Below, piece after piece: positions 35,144-44,182 of a stretch of 61,137 nucleotides of DNA; the first letter of the stretch is position 1, and each line of letters begins with the position of its first letter. Below the pieces are notes generated by a model that searched no databases, was not told where the DNA came from, and saw only the letters and a list, made by a program, of their open reading frames with translations. The DNA is from Sphaerisporangium cinnabarinum (GTDB lineage: Bacteria > Actinomycetota > Actinomycetes > Actinomycetales > Cellulomonadaceae): NCBI GenBank assembly GCA_003052455.1, contig QAPD01000007.1, positions 1 through 61,137 of the forward strand, read 5' to 3'. Both the position numbers and the translations under genes were made by a program.

Positions 35144-36238
35144 GTGCCAGAGAACCCGTCCCGCCCGGTGGCCCCCGGGCCCGCTCCCGTGCGTCCTGCG
35201 GCGGTGATCGCCGCCGTCGGGGTCCACCTGCCCGAGCGCGTGGTCGACGTGCGCGAGGCGGAGCGCGCGCTCGCGGAGCGCAACCCGGGCGCGGCGCCGC
35301 GCGTGCCGATGGTCGCGCGCCTCACGGGCGTGCGCCGGGTCCACGTGCTCCCCGACGACTGGGACGCGTCCGACCTCGCCGTCGCGGCCGCCGAGAAGCT
35401 GCTGGCCACCCAGGGGCTCGCGCCCGACGACGTCGACCTGCTCCTCTTCGCGTCGGCGAGCCAGGACATGGTCGAGCCCGCGACGAGCCACATCGTCGCC
35501 GCGAAGCTCGGGGTCCGGGCGCCCGTCATGGACGTCAAGAACGCGTGCAACTCCGTGCTCAACGCGATCGAGGTCGCCGAGGCGCTCGTCGCGACGGGTC
35601 GCTACGGGACCGTGCTCGTCGCGTGCGGGGAGGCGCCGTCGCGCGCCGTGCGCTGGGACGTCCCGGACCGCGCGACGTACCTGCTCTCCGCCCCGGGCTA
35701 CACCATGTCCGACGCCGGGGCCGCGGTCCTCGTGCGCCGCGCCACCCGGGCGGAGGCCGACGCGCGCGACGGCTCCGGCGCTCCCGCGCCCCGCGGCATC
35801 CTGGCGAGCGCGTTCGGCGCCGAGTCGACGCACTGGGACGTCGGCATGCTCCCCGGCGGCGGCACCGCGCACCCCCGCGACCTCGAGCGCACCTACTTCG
35901 AGATCGACGGGTCGCGGCTCCGGGACGCGTTCCTCGCGCTCGGGCCCGGGGTCGTCCTCGACGCGCTCGGCAGGGCGGGGCTCACGTGGGACGACGTCGC
36001 GCTCGTCGCGGTGCACCAGGTCGCCGTCGCCTACCTCGACGACGTGCACGCCGCGCTCGGCCTGCCGACCGGCCGCACGCTCGTCACCGTCGCCGACCAC
36101 GGCAACGTCGCCTCCGCGACGCTCCCGCTCCAGCTCGCGACCGCGCTCGAGACGGGTCGGGTCGGGCCGGGCGACGTCGTCGTGCTCGTCGGCCTCGCAG
36201 GCGGCATCAGCATCGGCGCGACGGTGGTCCGGCTGTGA
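35144..36238 (+). CDS. OleA-like thiolase (KAS III family)
   Basis: A 364-residue thiolase-fold enzyme of the 3-oxoacyl-ACP synthase III group. The catalytic residues are visible: Cys135 in DVKNACNSVLN, His291 in VAVHQVA and Asn321 in DHGNVAS. The 30-residue His-Asn spacing equals that of OleA, and Glu111 lies where OleA has its dimer-crossing Glu. OleA condenses two fatty acyl-CoAs head to head to a beta-keto acid. The OleC- and OleD-like genes downstream support this role over fatty-acid initiation. The start is chosen by the -10 box seven bases upstream; an in-frame TTG six codons earlier is unlikely. Confidence 0.85.
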   Translation: MPENPSRPVAPGPAPVRPAAVIAAVGVHLPERVVDVREAERALAERNPGAAPRVPMVARLTGVRRVHVLPDDWDASDLAVAAAEKLLATQGLAPDDVDLLLFASASQDMVEPATSHIVAAKLGVRAPVMDVKNACNSVLNAIEVAEALVATGRYGTVLVACGEAPSRAVRWDVPDRATYLLSAPGYTMSDAGAAVLVRRATRAEADARDGSGAPAPRGILASAFGAESTHWDVGMLPGGGTAHPRDLERTYFEIDGSRLRDAFLALGPGVVLDALGRAGLTWDDVALVAVHQVAVAYLDDVHAALGLPTGRTLVTVADHGNVASATLPLQLATALETGRVGPGDVVVLVGLAGGISIGATVVRL

Positions 36239-37026
36239 GCGCCCGACGGTTCACGCGCGGCGTGGCGAGCACGCAGCGGCTCGCGGTCGTGGTGCCCGCA
36301 CGGGACGAGGCGCACGGGATCGTCGCGACGCTGGAGGCGCTGCACGACCAGCAGGACACGGACTTCGACCTCGTCGTCGTGGACAACGGGTCGTCGGACG
36401 GCACGGGCGACCTGGTGCGCGCGACCGCGGCGGCGTGGGGCATGACGCGGTGGCGCGTCGTCGACGAGCCGCAGAAGGGCACGGGCGCGGCGGCCGACAC
36501 GGGGATGCGGGCGGCGATCGCGCAGGGCGCGACGCACCTCGCGCGGACCGACGCCGACTGCCTGCCGCTGCCCGACTGGACCCGGCGCGTGCGCGCCGCG
36601 TTCGCGAGCGGGCACGACCTCGTCGCGGGGCGGCTCGTGCCGCGCACCGACGACCGTCCGGTCTCGCGCGTCCAGCAGGGCGTGCTCTCCACGGCGGTGA
36701 GCGTCGCGAGCACGTTCGGGCGCTTCCGCCCCGGCAACCAGGACCCGTCCTACCTCGGCCCCTACGTCATGGCGCCGGGCTGCAACATGGCGATCACGGC
36801 GGCGCTGTACGAGGCGGCGGGCGGGTTCCCGCGGACCGCGATCGAGGACGTCCACGAGGACCGCGCGCTCGTCAACGCGGTGCGCCGCCGCACGCGGCGG
36901 TACGGTGCGCACCGCGACGTCGTCGTGCTCGCGTCCACGCGCCGGGCGCACGCGTGGGGCCTCGTCCGCACGCTCGGCTGGTACGCCGACCACCGCTACC
37001 GACCCGAGCTCGTGGACATCCGATGA
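36235..37026 (+). CDS. Family 2 glycosyltransferase
   Basis: A 263-residue GT-A fold enzyme. It has the nucleotide-sugar motif AVVVPARDEAHGIVATLEAL at the N-terminus, DNGSSDGTGDL near residue 52 and an Asp-x-Asp metal site in ARTDADCLPLPDW near 100. There are no strong membrane segments. Its GTG overlaps the OleA-like stop and its stop overlaps the P450 start, so it is made as part of the cluster. A sugar transferase is not part of the known olefin pathway and may decorate the product. Confidence 0.85.
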   Translation: MSARRFTRGVASTQRLAVVVPARDEAHGIVATLEALHDQQDTDFDLVVVDNGSSDGTGDLVRATAAAWGMTRWRVVDEPQKGTGAAADTGMRAAIAQGATHLARTDADCLPLPDWTRRVRAAFASGHDLVAGRLVPRTDDRPVSRVQQGVLSTAVSVASTFGRFRPGNQDPSYLGPYVMAPGCNMAITAALYEAAGGFPRTAIEDVHEDRALVNAVRRRTRRYGAHRDVVVLASTRRAHAWGLVRTLGWYADHRYRPELVDIR

Positions 37027-38258
37027 GCGGCACGACGCTCGCGCCCGCACCCGCCGGGCTCGCCGCGGCGATGCGCTGGGAGGAGCGGGTCCAGCGCGGG
37101 GCGCACCCGCTCGTCTACCCGGCGATCCGCGCCCTGCGGCACCGCGGGCCGGTCGTGCGCGTCCCCGGGATCGGGGTGGTCGTGTCCGACGCCGCGACGG
37201 CGCGCGCCGTGCTGCTCGACACCGAGCACTTCTCCAAGGTGGGTCCGGGGTCGCCGTCGGACCTGTGGACGCCCGTGCTCGGCCCGTCCGTGCTCCTCAA
37301 CATGGAGGGCGCCGACCACGTGCGCCTGCGCCGGGCGCTGTCGGGCCTCTTCACGCCCCGCGCGGTGCGCGACCTCGTCGCGGTGAGCGTCCCCGACGTC
37401 CTCGCAGGGCTCTCCCCGCGGCTGCTCGCGGGCGAGCGCGTCGACCTCGTGGCACAGACGGCGGCCATGGCCGGGACGGTCGTCTGCGCGATGACCGGGC
37501 TGCCCCCGACGGACGCCGCCGTGCGCGAGGCGATGACCGCCGCGCAGTCCGTGGTCGGGCTCGTGCGCCTGCACCGGCGCAGCCTCACGCGCACGCAGGT
37601 GCGGCACGCGCGCGCCGTCCTCGCGCGGCTGTCCGCCCCGGCGCGCGACGCCTACCGCGCGGGGGACCCGTCGACCGTGCCCGGGCGCATGCGCGAGCTC
37701 GGGCTCTCGGAGGACGAGGCGCTGGGCGCCGTCGGCGCGTTCGTGCTCACCGGCACCGAGACGATCCAGTCGTTCGTGCCGCGCCTCGTGGCGCTCGCCG
37801 CCGACACCGGCTGGCTCGACCGGCTCCTCGCGGCCGGTGCGGAGAGCGGGCACGACGACGCCGCGCTGCGCGGTCGCGTCGTGGAGGAGGCGCTGCGCGT
37901 CACGGCCCCGACGCCCGCCATGCTCCGTTCGGTGCGGGCCGGCACGACCGTGGGCGACGTCCGCGTCCGCGCGGGGGACCGGGTCGTGATCGCGACGGTC
38001 TCGTGCTGCAAGGACGCCGGCCCCTTCGACCCGGACGCCCCCGTCGACCCGGCCGTGCGCCACCTGTGGTTCGGCGCCGGGCCGCACTTCTGCCTCGGCA
38101 TGCCGCTCGCCCTCGCCCAGGTCGACGCGGTGCTGGACGCCCTGCGCCCGGTCGCCGCGGCGGGCCGGAGCGTCGAGGTCGCCGACCGCGCCGTCGCGCG
38201 CGGCGTGCTCATCCCCGCGTACCGCTCGCTCGTCGTGCGAGCGAGGGAGGCGGCGTGA
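37023..38258 (+). CDS. Cytochrome P450 (within the ole-like operon)
   Basis: A 411-residue bacterial P450. Key sites are the I-helix LTGTETIQ near residue 243, ExxR in VEEALRVT near 287, and the heme-binding WFGAGPHFCLGM with Cys357. No reductase or ferredoxin gene is nearby, so redox partners are supplied from elsewhere. It overlaps the glycosyltransferase and the OleC-like gene by four bases each. Hydroxylation of an acyl chain is a fair guess. Confidence 0.92.
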   Translation: MSGTTLAPAPAGLAAAMRWEERVQRGAHPLVYPAIRALRHRGPVVRVPGIGVVVSDAATARAVLLDTEHFSKVGPGSPSDLWTPVLGPSVLLNMEGADHVRLRRALSGLFTPRAVRDLVAVSVPDVLAGLSPRLLAGERVDLVAQTAAMAGTVVCAMTGLPPTDAAVREAMTAAQSVVGLVRLHRRSLTRTQVRHARAVLARLSAPARDAYRAGDPSTVPGRMRELGLSEDEALGAVGAFVLTGTETIQSFVPRLVALAADTGWLDRLLAAGAESGHDDAALRGRVVEEALRVTAPTPAMLRSVRAGTTVGDVRVRAGDRVVIATVSCCKDAGPFDPDAPVDPAVRHLWFGAGPHFCLGMPLALAQVDAVLDALRPVAAAGRSVEVADRAVARGVLIPAYRSLVVRAREAA

Positions 38259-40093
38259 GCGTGCCCGACGGCGTGCCCCGCCACCTGCTCGCCCCGATCC
38301 TCGAGCGTGGCGTCACCGGGCACGCGTCCGCCGATGCCGTCGCCCTCCGGCGCTGGACGCGGCCGGGTCGCCGCGGCGCGCGCGTGCGTGAGGAGGTCAC
38401 GTACGCCGATCTCGCGCGGCGCGTCGAGGCGACGGCGACGGCGCTCGCGGCCGGCGGTCTCGCGCCCGGGGACCGCGCCCTGTTCTCGGTGCGGCCCCGG
38501 CCGGCGGGCGTCGTGCTCGCGCTCGGGGTCGTCCGCGCGGGCGGCACGATCGTGTTCGTCGACCCGGGGTCGACCCCCGAGCTCTTCGCGGCGCGCGTGC
38601 ACGCGGCCGGGCCGTCGCTCGCGACGACCGAGTCGCTGCTCTACGCCGTCTCGCGCGGGCCGCTGCGCCGTCTGGCCCGGTCGCGGGGTCTGCTCCTGCC
38701 CGACTACGCGAGCCTGCCGCTGCGGCACGTGCACGCGGGGCCGTGGCTCCCCGGGGTGCCGCGCGGCTCGCGCGCCGCCCGCCGCCTCGCCGCGAGTCCG
38801 GTCGACCGCGCGGCGCTGCCGCCGCTCGACCCGGACCGTGAGGCGCTCACCGTCTTCACGTCCGGCACGACGGCGCAGCCGAAGGCCGTCGTGCACACGG
38901 CCGGGTCGCTGCTCGCCGGCTGCGACCTGCTGCGCGACGTGTTCGCGCTCGCGCCGGGCGACGTCGTGCACACCGACCAGATGCTGCTCGGCGTCCCGGC
39001 GCTGCTCGCGGGTGCCACGTGGTCCGTGCCAGCCGACCCGCCGGGCCGCGACATCACGACCTTCGGGCGCCAGCTCGACGGCGCCGCGGGCACGTACCTC
39101 GTGCCCGCGGACGCCACGGCGCTGCTCGACGCGGTCGAGGCCGGGAGGGTGCCCGCGCGCGGGCCGCGCGTCGCGCTCGTCGGCGGCGCTCCCGTGACCC
39201 GCGCGCTCCTGGAGCGCGCCACGCGCGTGCTGCCCGGCACGCGGTGGGTCGCGGTGTACGGGATGACGGAGATCCTCCCGGTCGCCGTGGTCGAGGCACG
39301 GGAGAAGCTCGCGTATGCGGGCGACGGCGACCTCGTCGGCGCGCCGCTGCCCGGCACGGTCGCGCGGCTCGAACCGGTCGAGGACGAGGAGCCCGAGGAC
39401 GGCCGGGACGCCGTCGTCGGGGAGCCCGGGCACGAGGACGGCGTCGGGGAGCTCGTGCTGTCCGGGCCGTCGCTCATGGCGGGCTACCTGCACGACCTCG
39501 ACGCCCCCGCCCGGGGCGCGGGCGCACGGGCCGCGGAGCACCGCACCGGCGACCTCGCGCGCCTCGACGACGCGGGGCGGCTCGTCCTCGTCGGCCGCAC
39601 GCGGGACATGATCATCCGCGGCACGACGAACATCTACCCCGGCCTCTACGAGCCGCGCGTCGCGGCGCTCGACGGCGTCGGCGAGGCGCTGCTCGTGGGG
39701 GTTCCCCAGGTGGACGGCGACGAGCGGGTCGCGCTCGTCGTCACCTCGGCGTCGGGAGACTCTCGGCCGGAGACGGCCACCAGGCCCGATCCTCGGCCCG
39801 ACGCCGGTACGGCGGTGCGCCTGGACCCGCACCACCCACTCGTGGACCGGGTGCGCACCGCGCTGCCGGGCGTGCTCGACCACGACGCGCTGCCCGACGT
39901 CGTGCTGCTCGCCGACCGCATCCCGCTCGCCGGTCGCTCGCGCAAGCCCGACCGCGCCGCGCTCTCGCGCGCCGCCGCGCCGCTGGTGCCCGCCGCACCG
40001 CTGGAGACCGCCGCGCCGAGCGTGCCCGCCGCGCCGCTGGTGCCCGCTGAGTCGGCCGCCGTCGGCCGAGACACGCCCGGCGCCCGCGCGTGA
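38255..40093 (+). CDS. OleC-like AMP-dependent ligase (beta-lactone synthetase)
   Basis: A 612-residue ANL-superfamily enzyme. The P-loop is FTSGTTAQPKAVVHT (near residue 206). The motif VYGMTEILPV (near 333) resembles the YGATEALPV form typical of OleC rather than of ordinary acyl-CoA ligases. RTGDL and GRTRDMI follow near 430 and 448, and a late Lys is in AGRSRKPDR near 567. OleC closes a beta-hydroxy acid to a beta-lactone using ATP. The last 45 residues are a Pro/Ala-rich tail with repeats of the type AAPLVPA. Start GTG overlaps the P450 stop. Confidence 0.82.
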   Translation: MSVPDGVPRHLLAPILERGVTGHASADAVALRRWTRPGRRGARVREEVTYADLARRVEATATALAAGGLAPGDRALFSVRPRPAGVVLALGVVRAGGTIVFVDPGSTPELFAARVHAAGPSLATTESLLYAVSRGPLRRLARSRGLLLPDYASLPLRHVHAGPWLPGVPRGSRAARRLAASPVDRAALPPLDPDREALTVFTSGTTAQPKAVVHTAGSLLAGCDLLRDVFALAPGDVVHTDQMLLGVPALLAGATWSVPADPPGRDITTFGRQLDGAAGTYLVPADATALLDAVEAGRVPARGPRVALVGGAPVTRALLERATRVLPGTRWVAVYGMTEILPVAVVEAREKLAYAGDGDLVGAPLPGTVARLEPVEDEEPEDGRDAVVGEPGHEDGVGELVLSGPSLMAGYLHDLDAPARGAGARAAEHRTGDLARLDDAGRLVLVGRTRDMIIRGTTNIYPGLYEPRVAALDGVGEALLVGVPQVDGDERVALVVTSASGDSRPETATRPDPRPDAGTAVRLDPHHPLVDRVRTALPGVLDHDALPDVVLLADRIPLAGRSRKPDRAALSRAAAPLVPAAPLETAAPSVPAAPLVPAESAAVGRDTPGARA

Positions 40094-41070
40094 GGGTCGT
40101 CGTCACCGGGGCGTCGGGGTTCGTCGGGGGAGCGGTCGCGCGCGGGCTGGTCGCCGACGGCCACGAGGTCTGGACGTCCTCCCGCCGCGACCCGGCGGTC
40201 GACGGCGCCCGGCACCTCGCCTGGGACCTCACCACCGGTCCGCTCGCCGACCCGCCCCCGGTGGACGCTGTCGTGCACGCGGGCGCCGCCGTGTCCGACT
40301 GGTGCGCGCTCGACGTCGCGCGCGCCACGAACGTCGCCGGGACGCTCGCGGTCCGCGACACGTTCCCCGGCGCGCGGTTCGTGCACGTCTCGTCCGGCAG
40401 CGTGTACGACCCGTACCGCCCGAGCGTCCGCGCCCGCGAGCACGAGGCGCCGGTCGCCCGGTACCTCGACGCCTACGGCACGACGAAGGCGGAGGCCGAA
40501 CGCGCGCTGGCCCGCGACGTCGCGCGCCACCCCGACCGCGGCGCTGTCGTCGTCCTGCGCCCGCACGCCGTCTACGGGCCGGGCGACTCGACGCTCCTGC
40601 CGCGCGTCGAGGCCGCCGTGCGGCGCGGACGCCTCGTCCTGCCCGGCGGCGGGCGCGTGCTCCAGTCCCTGACCCACGTGGACACGCTGCTCGCCGCGGC
40701 GCGCGCCGCCGTCGTTCTGCCCGACACCGCGGCCCGCGCGCCCGGCGCGGGGGACGGCGCGGCCGGAGGCCCGCTCGTCGTGAACGTCGCCGACGCCGAA
40801 CCGGTGGTCCTGCGCGACGCGCTCGCCGACGCGCTGCGCCGCCGGGGTACCGCCGTGCGGGTCGTCGCCGTCCCGGTCCGCCCCGCCTGGGCGCTCGCGG
40901 GCGCGGTCGAGACGGTCGCCCGGCGGCTGCGTCGCCGCGAGCCGCCGCGCCTGACCCGGTACGCGCTGAGCCACCTCGCGATGGAACGCACCTACAGCCT
41001 CACGGTCCTGCGCGACGTGCTGGGCGTCGACCCGGCTCCCACGCGCTTCGTCGGGGCCGAGCGGTGGTAG
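40090..41070 (+). CDS. OleD-like NAD(P)-dependent reductase (extended SDR)
   Basis: A 326-residue extended short-chain dehydrogenase of the 3-beta-HSD/OleD branch. The nucleotide site is VTGASGFVGGAVARGL (residues 5-20). Ser and the Tyr-xxx-Lys pair are in HVSSGSVYDP (near 100) and YGTTKAEAE (near 131). RPHAVYGPGD near 159 is typical of sterol/OleD enzymes. OleD reduces the beta-keto acid made by OleA to the beta-hydroxy acid used by OleC. It ends the chain of five overlapping genes. Confidence 0.85.
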   Translation: MRVVVTGASGFVGGAVARGLVADGHEVWTSSRRDPAVDGARHLAWDLTTGPLADPPPVDAVVHAGAAVSDWCALDVARATNVAGTLAVRDTFPGARFVHVSSGSVYDPYRPSVRAREHEAPVARYLDAYGTTKAEAERALARDVARHPDRGAVVVLRPHAVYGPGDSTLLPRVEAAVRRGRLVLPGGGRVLQSLTHVDTLLAAARAAVVLPDTAARAPGAGDGAAGGPLVVNVADAEPVVLRDALADALRRRGTAVRVVAVPVRPAWALAGAVETVARRLRRREPPRLTRYALSHLAMERTYSLTVLRDVLGVDPAPTRFVGAERW

Positions 41071-41105
41071 CGGCGAAAGCCCTGGGTGTCGTGACGCCGA
41101 CCCGC

Positions 41106-41111
41106 TAGGTT
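41106..41111 (+). promoter_or_regulatory. -10 box of the DUF4037 gene (leaderless start)
   Basis: TAGGTT lies six bases before the GTG. This marks a new transcription start right after the ole-like operon. Confidence 0.55.
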
Positions 41112-41117
41112 GCCCGG

Positions 41118-42164
41118 GTGGAGACCGGAACCGACCTCGCGCGGCGCTACTACGACGAGGTCGTCGGGCCGATCCTGCTCGGCCGCTGGCCCGGGCTGCC
41201 GCACGCGGCGGGACGCCTCGGGAGCGGGTCCGACGTCCTCGGGCTCGACGACGCGACGTCGCGCGACCACGACTGGGGTCTGCGCCTGACGTTGCTGGTC
41301 GACGAGCCGATGGTCGACGAGGTCGACGCGCTGCTCGGCGCGGCGCTGCCCGACACGTTCGCCGGGCACCCGACCCGGTTCCCGACCACGTGGAGCCCGC
41401 ACGGTCCGCACCAGGTCGAGGTCGCGTCGCCGTCGGGCTTCGTCACGTCGCGCCTCGGCGTCGACGCGACGCGACCGCTCGCCGTCGACGACTGGCTCAC
41501 GCTCACCGGTCAGGCGGTCCTCGAGGTGACGGCCGGGCCGGTGTTCGTGGACACCGGCGGTCAGGCCACCGCGGCGCGCGAGCGCCTCGCCTGGTATCCC
41601 GACGACCTGTGGCGGTACGCGGTCGCCGTCGACTGGGCGCGGATCGGGCAGGAGCTGTCGTTCGTCGGCCGGACGGCGGAGCGCGGAGACGACCTCGGGT
41701 CGCGCGTCGTCGCCGCCCGGCTCGTGCGCGCAGCGATGCACCTCGGCTTCCTGCTCGAGCGGCGCTGGACGCCGTACGCGAAGTGGTTCGGGACGACGTT
41801 CGCCGCGCTCCCGCGTGCCGCCGCCGCCGGGCCCGACCTCGCGGAGGCGCTCGCGGCCGACGACTGGCGGGCGCGCGAGGCGGCGCTGTGCCGAGGGCTG
41901 GAGACCCTGCACGACCTCCAGGGCGAGGTGGGCCTCCCGACCGTGACCGACGTCGTCGTCCCGTTCTTCGACCGGCCCTTCCGGGGGCTCGGGCCGGTGG
42001 CCGACGTGGTGACGTCCGCGATCCAGGACCCGGTGGTGCGGGCGCTGCCACCGGGCGTCGGGACCGTCGAGCAGTGGGTCGACGACGTCGACGTCCTCAC
42101 GGACCCGGCCCGTCGCGTCGCCGCGGCGCGCGGCGTCGGGCAGGCTGGGACCAGGACCCCCTGA
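41118..42164 (+). CDS. DUF4037 nucleotidyltransferase-fold protein
   Basis: A 348-residue protein. The N-terminal part has a nucleotidyltransferase-like motif, GSGSDVLGLDDATSRDHDWG (residues about 35-54), with the Gly-Ser and Asp-x-Asp pattern used to bind metal-NTP in that superfamily. The rest is the helical DUF4037 region found in actinobacteria and Bacilli. Substrate unknown. Start GTG is fixed by the -10 box; the GH13 gene follows after 19 bases and is probably co-transcribed. Confidence 0.8.
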   Translation: METGTDLARRYYDEVVGPILLGRWPGLPHAAGRLGSGSDVLGLDDATSRDHDWGLRLTLLVDEPMVDEVDALLGAALPDTFAGHPTRFPTTWSPHGPHQVEVASPSGFVTSRLGVDATRPLAVDDWLTLTGQAVLEVTAGPVFVDTGGQATAARERLAWYPDDLWRYAVAVDWARIGQELSFVGRTAERGDDLGSRVVAARLVRAAMHLGFLLERRWTPYAKWFGTTFAALPRAAAAGPDLAEALAADDWRAREAALCRGLETLHDLQGEVGLPTVTDVVVPFFDRPFRGLGPVADVVTSAIQDPVVRALPPGVGTVEQWVDDVDVLTDPARRVAAARGVGQAGTRTP

Positions 42165-42183
42165 CCCGAGAGGAAGCCGTGCG

Positions 42184-44052
42184 ATGACCTCGTCCGCACC
42201 CACCCCGGACCCCCTGCCCCGCGGCGGGTGGCCCGGCGCCGAGACGCCCGGTGACGCCCCCTGGTGGACGCGCTCGGTCGTCTACCAGGTGTACCCGCGC
42301 TCGTTCCAGGACACCGACGGCGACGGCATCGGGGACCTCCCCGGGATCACGCGACGCCTCGACCACCTGGAGCGGCTGGGCGTCGACGTCGTGTGGCTGT
42401 CCCCGGTGTACCGGTCGCCGCAGGCGGACAACGGCTACGACATCAGCGACTACGAGGACGTCGACCCGCTGTTCGGGTCGCTCGCGGACCTCGACGCCCT
42501 GATCGAAGGGCTGCACGCGCGCGGGATGAAGCTCGTCATGGACCTCGTCGTCAACCACACGAGCGACGAGCACCCGTGGTTCGTCGAGTCGCGCTCGTCC
42601 GCGCAGAGCCCGCGGCGCGACTGGTACTGGTGGCGCCCCGCGCGCGAGGGCATGGAGCCCGGCGCCCCGGGCGCCGAGCCGACGAACTGGCGCTCGTTCT
42701 TCGGGGGCAGCGCGTGGCGGTTCGACGAGGCCTCGGGCGAGTACTACCTGCACCTGTTCGACCCCAAGCAGCCGGACCTCAACTGGGAGAACCCCGACGT
42801 CCGCGAGGCGGTCTACTCGATGATGCGGCGGTGGCTCGACCGCGGCGTCGACGGCTTCCGCATGGACGTCATCAACCTCATCTCCAAGGACGTCGCGCCC
42901 GACGGCTCGCTGCCCGACGGCGAGGTGCACTGGGGCACGTACGGGGACGGGAGCCCGCACTACACGGACGGGCCGCGCGTGCACGAGTTCCTCGCCGAGA
43001 TGCACCGCGAGGTGTTCGCGCCGTACCTCGCCCAGGGCCGGGAGATCCTCACGGTGGGGGAGACGCCGGGCGTGACGGTCGAGCACGGCGTGCGGTACAC
43101 CGACCCGGACCGTCGCGAGGTCGACATGGTGTTCCAGTTCGAGCACATGGGCATCGACCACGGCGCGACGCGCTACGACCCGGTCCGCTGGGACCTCGCC
43201 GACCTCAAGGCGACCCTCGGCCGGTGGCAGGCGGGGCTCGCCCACCGCGGCTGGAACGCCCTCTACTGGGACAACCACGACCAGCCGCGCGTCGTCTCGC
43301 GGTTCGGCGACGACTCCCCGGAGCACCGCGTCGCCTCGGCGAAGGCGCTCGCCCTCCTGCTGCACCTGCACCGCGGCACGCCCTACGTCTACCAGGGCGA
43401 GGAGCTCGCCATGACGAACGCGCCGTTCACGCGGATCGAGCAGTACCAGGACGTCGAGTCGCTCGGGTACTTCCGCGAGCTCACCGGTCGCACGGGCGCC
43501 CCGCGCCTGCGGACCGACGGGGAGATGCTCGCCGTGCTGGCGCACGCGAGCCGCGACCACGCCCGCACGCCCGTGCAGTGGGACGCGAGCGCGAACGCGG
43601 GCTTCACGACGGGGACGCCGTGGCTCGAGGTGAACCCGAACCACACGACGATCAACGCGGAGGCGGCCTGGGCCGACGAGGACTCCGTGCTGCACTTCTA
43701 CCGACGGCTCGTCGCGCTGCGCCGCCAGGAGCCGGTCGTCGCGCTCGGCGACTTCCGCATGCTGCTGCCGGACCACGAGGCGATCTACGCGTTCACGCGC
43801 GCCCTCGACGCGCCCGGCCCCGACGGCTCGACCGTCCGGGACGAGCTCCTCGTCCTCGTGAACGTCGGCGGCGTGCCGCAGGACGTCCCGGCCGGGACGC
43901 TCACGGGCTGGGAGGACGCGTCGGTCCTCGTGACCACGCACCCCGGGCGGGCCGACGACGGCACGCGGCCGGGCGGCGTCGGGCACCTGGAGCCGTGGGA
44001 GGGACGGGTGCTCCGCCGCACCGGTCCGCGCGCCGCACGTCCCAGTGCGTGA
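42184..44052 (+). CDS. GH13 alpha-glucosidase (oligo-1,6-glucosidase type)
   Basis: A 622-residue alpha-amylase-family enzyme without signal peptide, so it works in the cytoplasm on imported oligosaccharides. The (beta/alpha)8 barrel shows DVVWLSPVYRSPQADNGYD, then nucleophile Asp228 in GFRMDVIN, acid Glu293 in TVGETPG and Asp366 in WDNHDQPR. DVIN after the nucleophile is typical of alpha-1,6/alpha-1,4 exo-glucosidases. Exact linkage cannot be told. GAGAGGAAG precedes the ATG. Confidence 0.93.
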   Translation: MTSSAPTPDPLPRGGWPGAETPGDAPWWTRSVVYQVYPRSFQDTDGDGIGDLPGITRRLDHLERLGVDVVWLSPVYRSPQADNGYDISDYEDVDPLFGSLADLDALIEGLHARGMKLVMDLVVNHTSDEHPWFVESRSSAQSPRRDWYWWRPAREGMEPGAPGAEPTNWRSFFGGSAWRFDEASGEYYLHLFDPKQPDLNWENPDVREAVYSMMRRWLDRGVDGFRMDVINLISKDVAPDGSLPDGEVHWGTYGDGSPHYTDGPRVHEFLAEMHREVFAPYLAQGREILTVGETPGVTVEHGVRYTDPDRREVDMVFQFEHMGIDHGATRYDPVRWDLADLKATLGRWQAGLAHRGWNALYWDNHDQPRVVSRFGDDSPEHRVASAKALALLLHLHRGTPYVYQGEELAMTNAPFTRIEQYQDVESLGYFRELTGRTGAPRLRTDGEMLAVLAHASRDHARTPVQWDASANAGFTTGTPWLEVNPNHTTINAEAAWADEDSVLHFYRRLVALRRQEPVVALGDFRMLLPDHEAIYAFTRALDAPGPDGSTVRDELLVLVNVGGVPQDVPAGTLTGWEDASVLVTTHPGRADDGTRPGGVGHLEPWEGRVLRRTGPRAARPSA

Positions 44053-44069
44053 GACGGCCGCCTCGACAC

Positions 44070-44098
44070 GTGACATCCCCGGGACATGGGCGTACAGT
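44070..44098 (+). promoter_or_regulatory. Promoter of the ilvBN leader
   Basis: GTGACA (44070-44075) and TACAGT (44093-44098) are 17 bases apart. The leader peptide starts seven bases after the -10 box, so the leader mRNA is itself leaderless. Confidence 0.7.
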
Positions 44099-44105
44099 CC
44101 CAGAC

Positions 44106-44150
44106 GTGCAGACGATCCTCCTTGTAGTACTTCCTGAGCGCGCCGGCTGA
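44106..44150 (+). CDS. ilvB leader peptide (attenuator)
   Basis: A 14-codon peptide, [14 protein letters not shown], with six consecutive regulatory codons Ile-Leu-Leu-Val-Val-Leu. Shortage of charged tRNA for any branched-chain amino acid would stall the ribosome here. A long-range stem (GAGCGCG...CTGA before the stop with TCAG..CGCGCTC near 44171-44181) and the terminator that follows make a classical attenuator of the kind known for actinobacterial ilvB. It begins with GTG, without ribosome binding site, at the 5' end of the transcript. Confidence 0.85.
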   Translation: MQTILLVVLPERAG

Positions 44151-44182
44151 GGCCACGCCACCAGGCTTCGTCAGCGCGCTCA

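Noticed and set aside
33651-41070. An exopolysaccharide or carotenoid cluster (because of the glycosyltransferase and SDR)
   Set aside because: No sugar-nucleotide synthesis, flippase, phytoene synthase or desaturase gene is present; thiolase, ligase and reductase motifs fit the Ole pathway.
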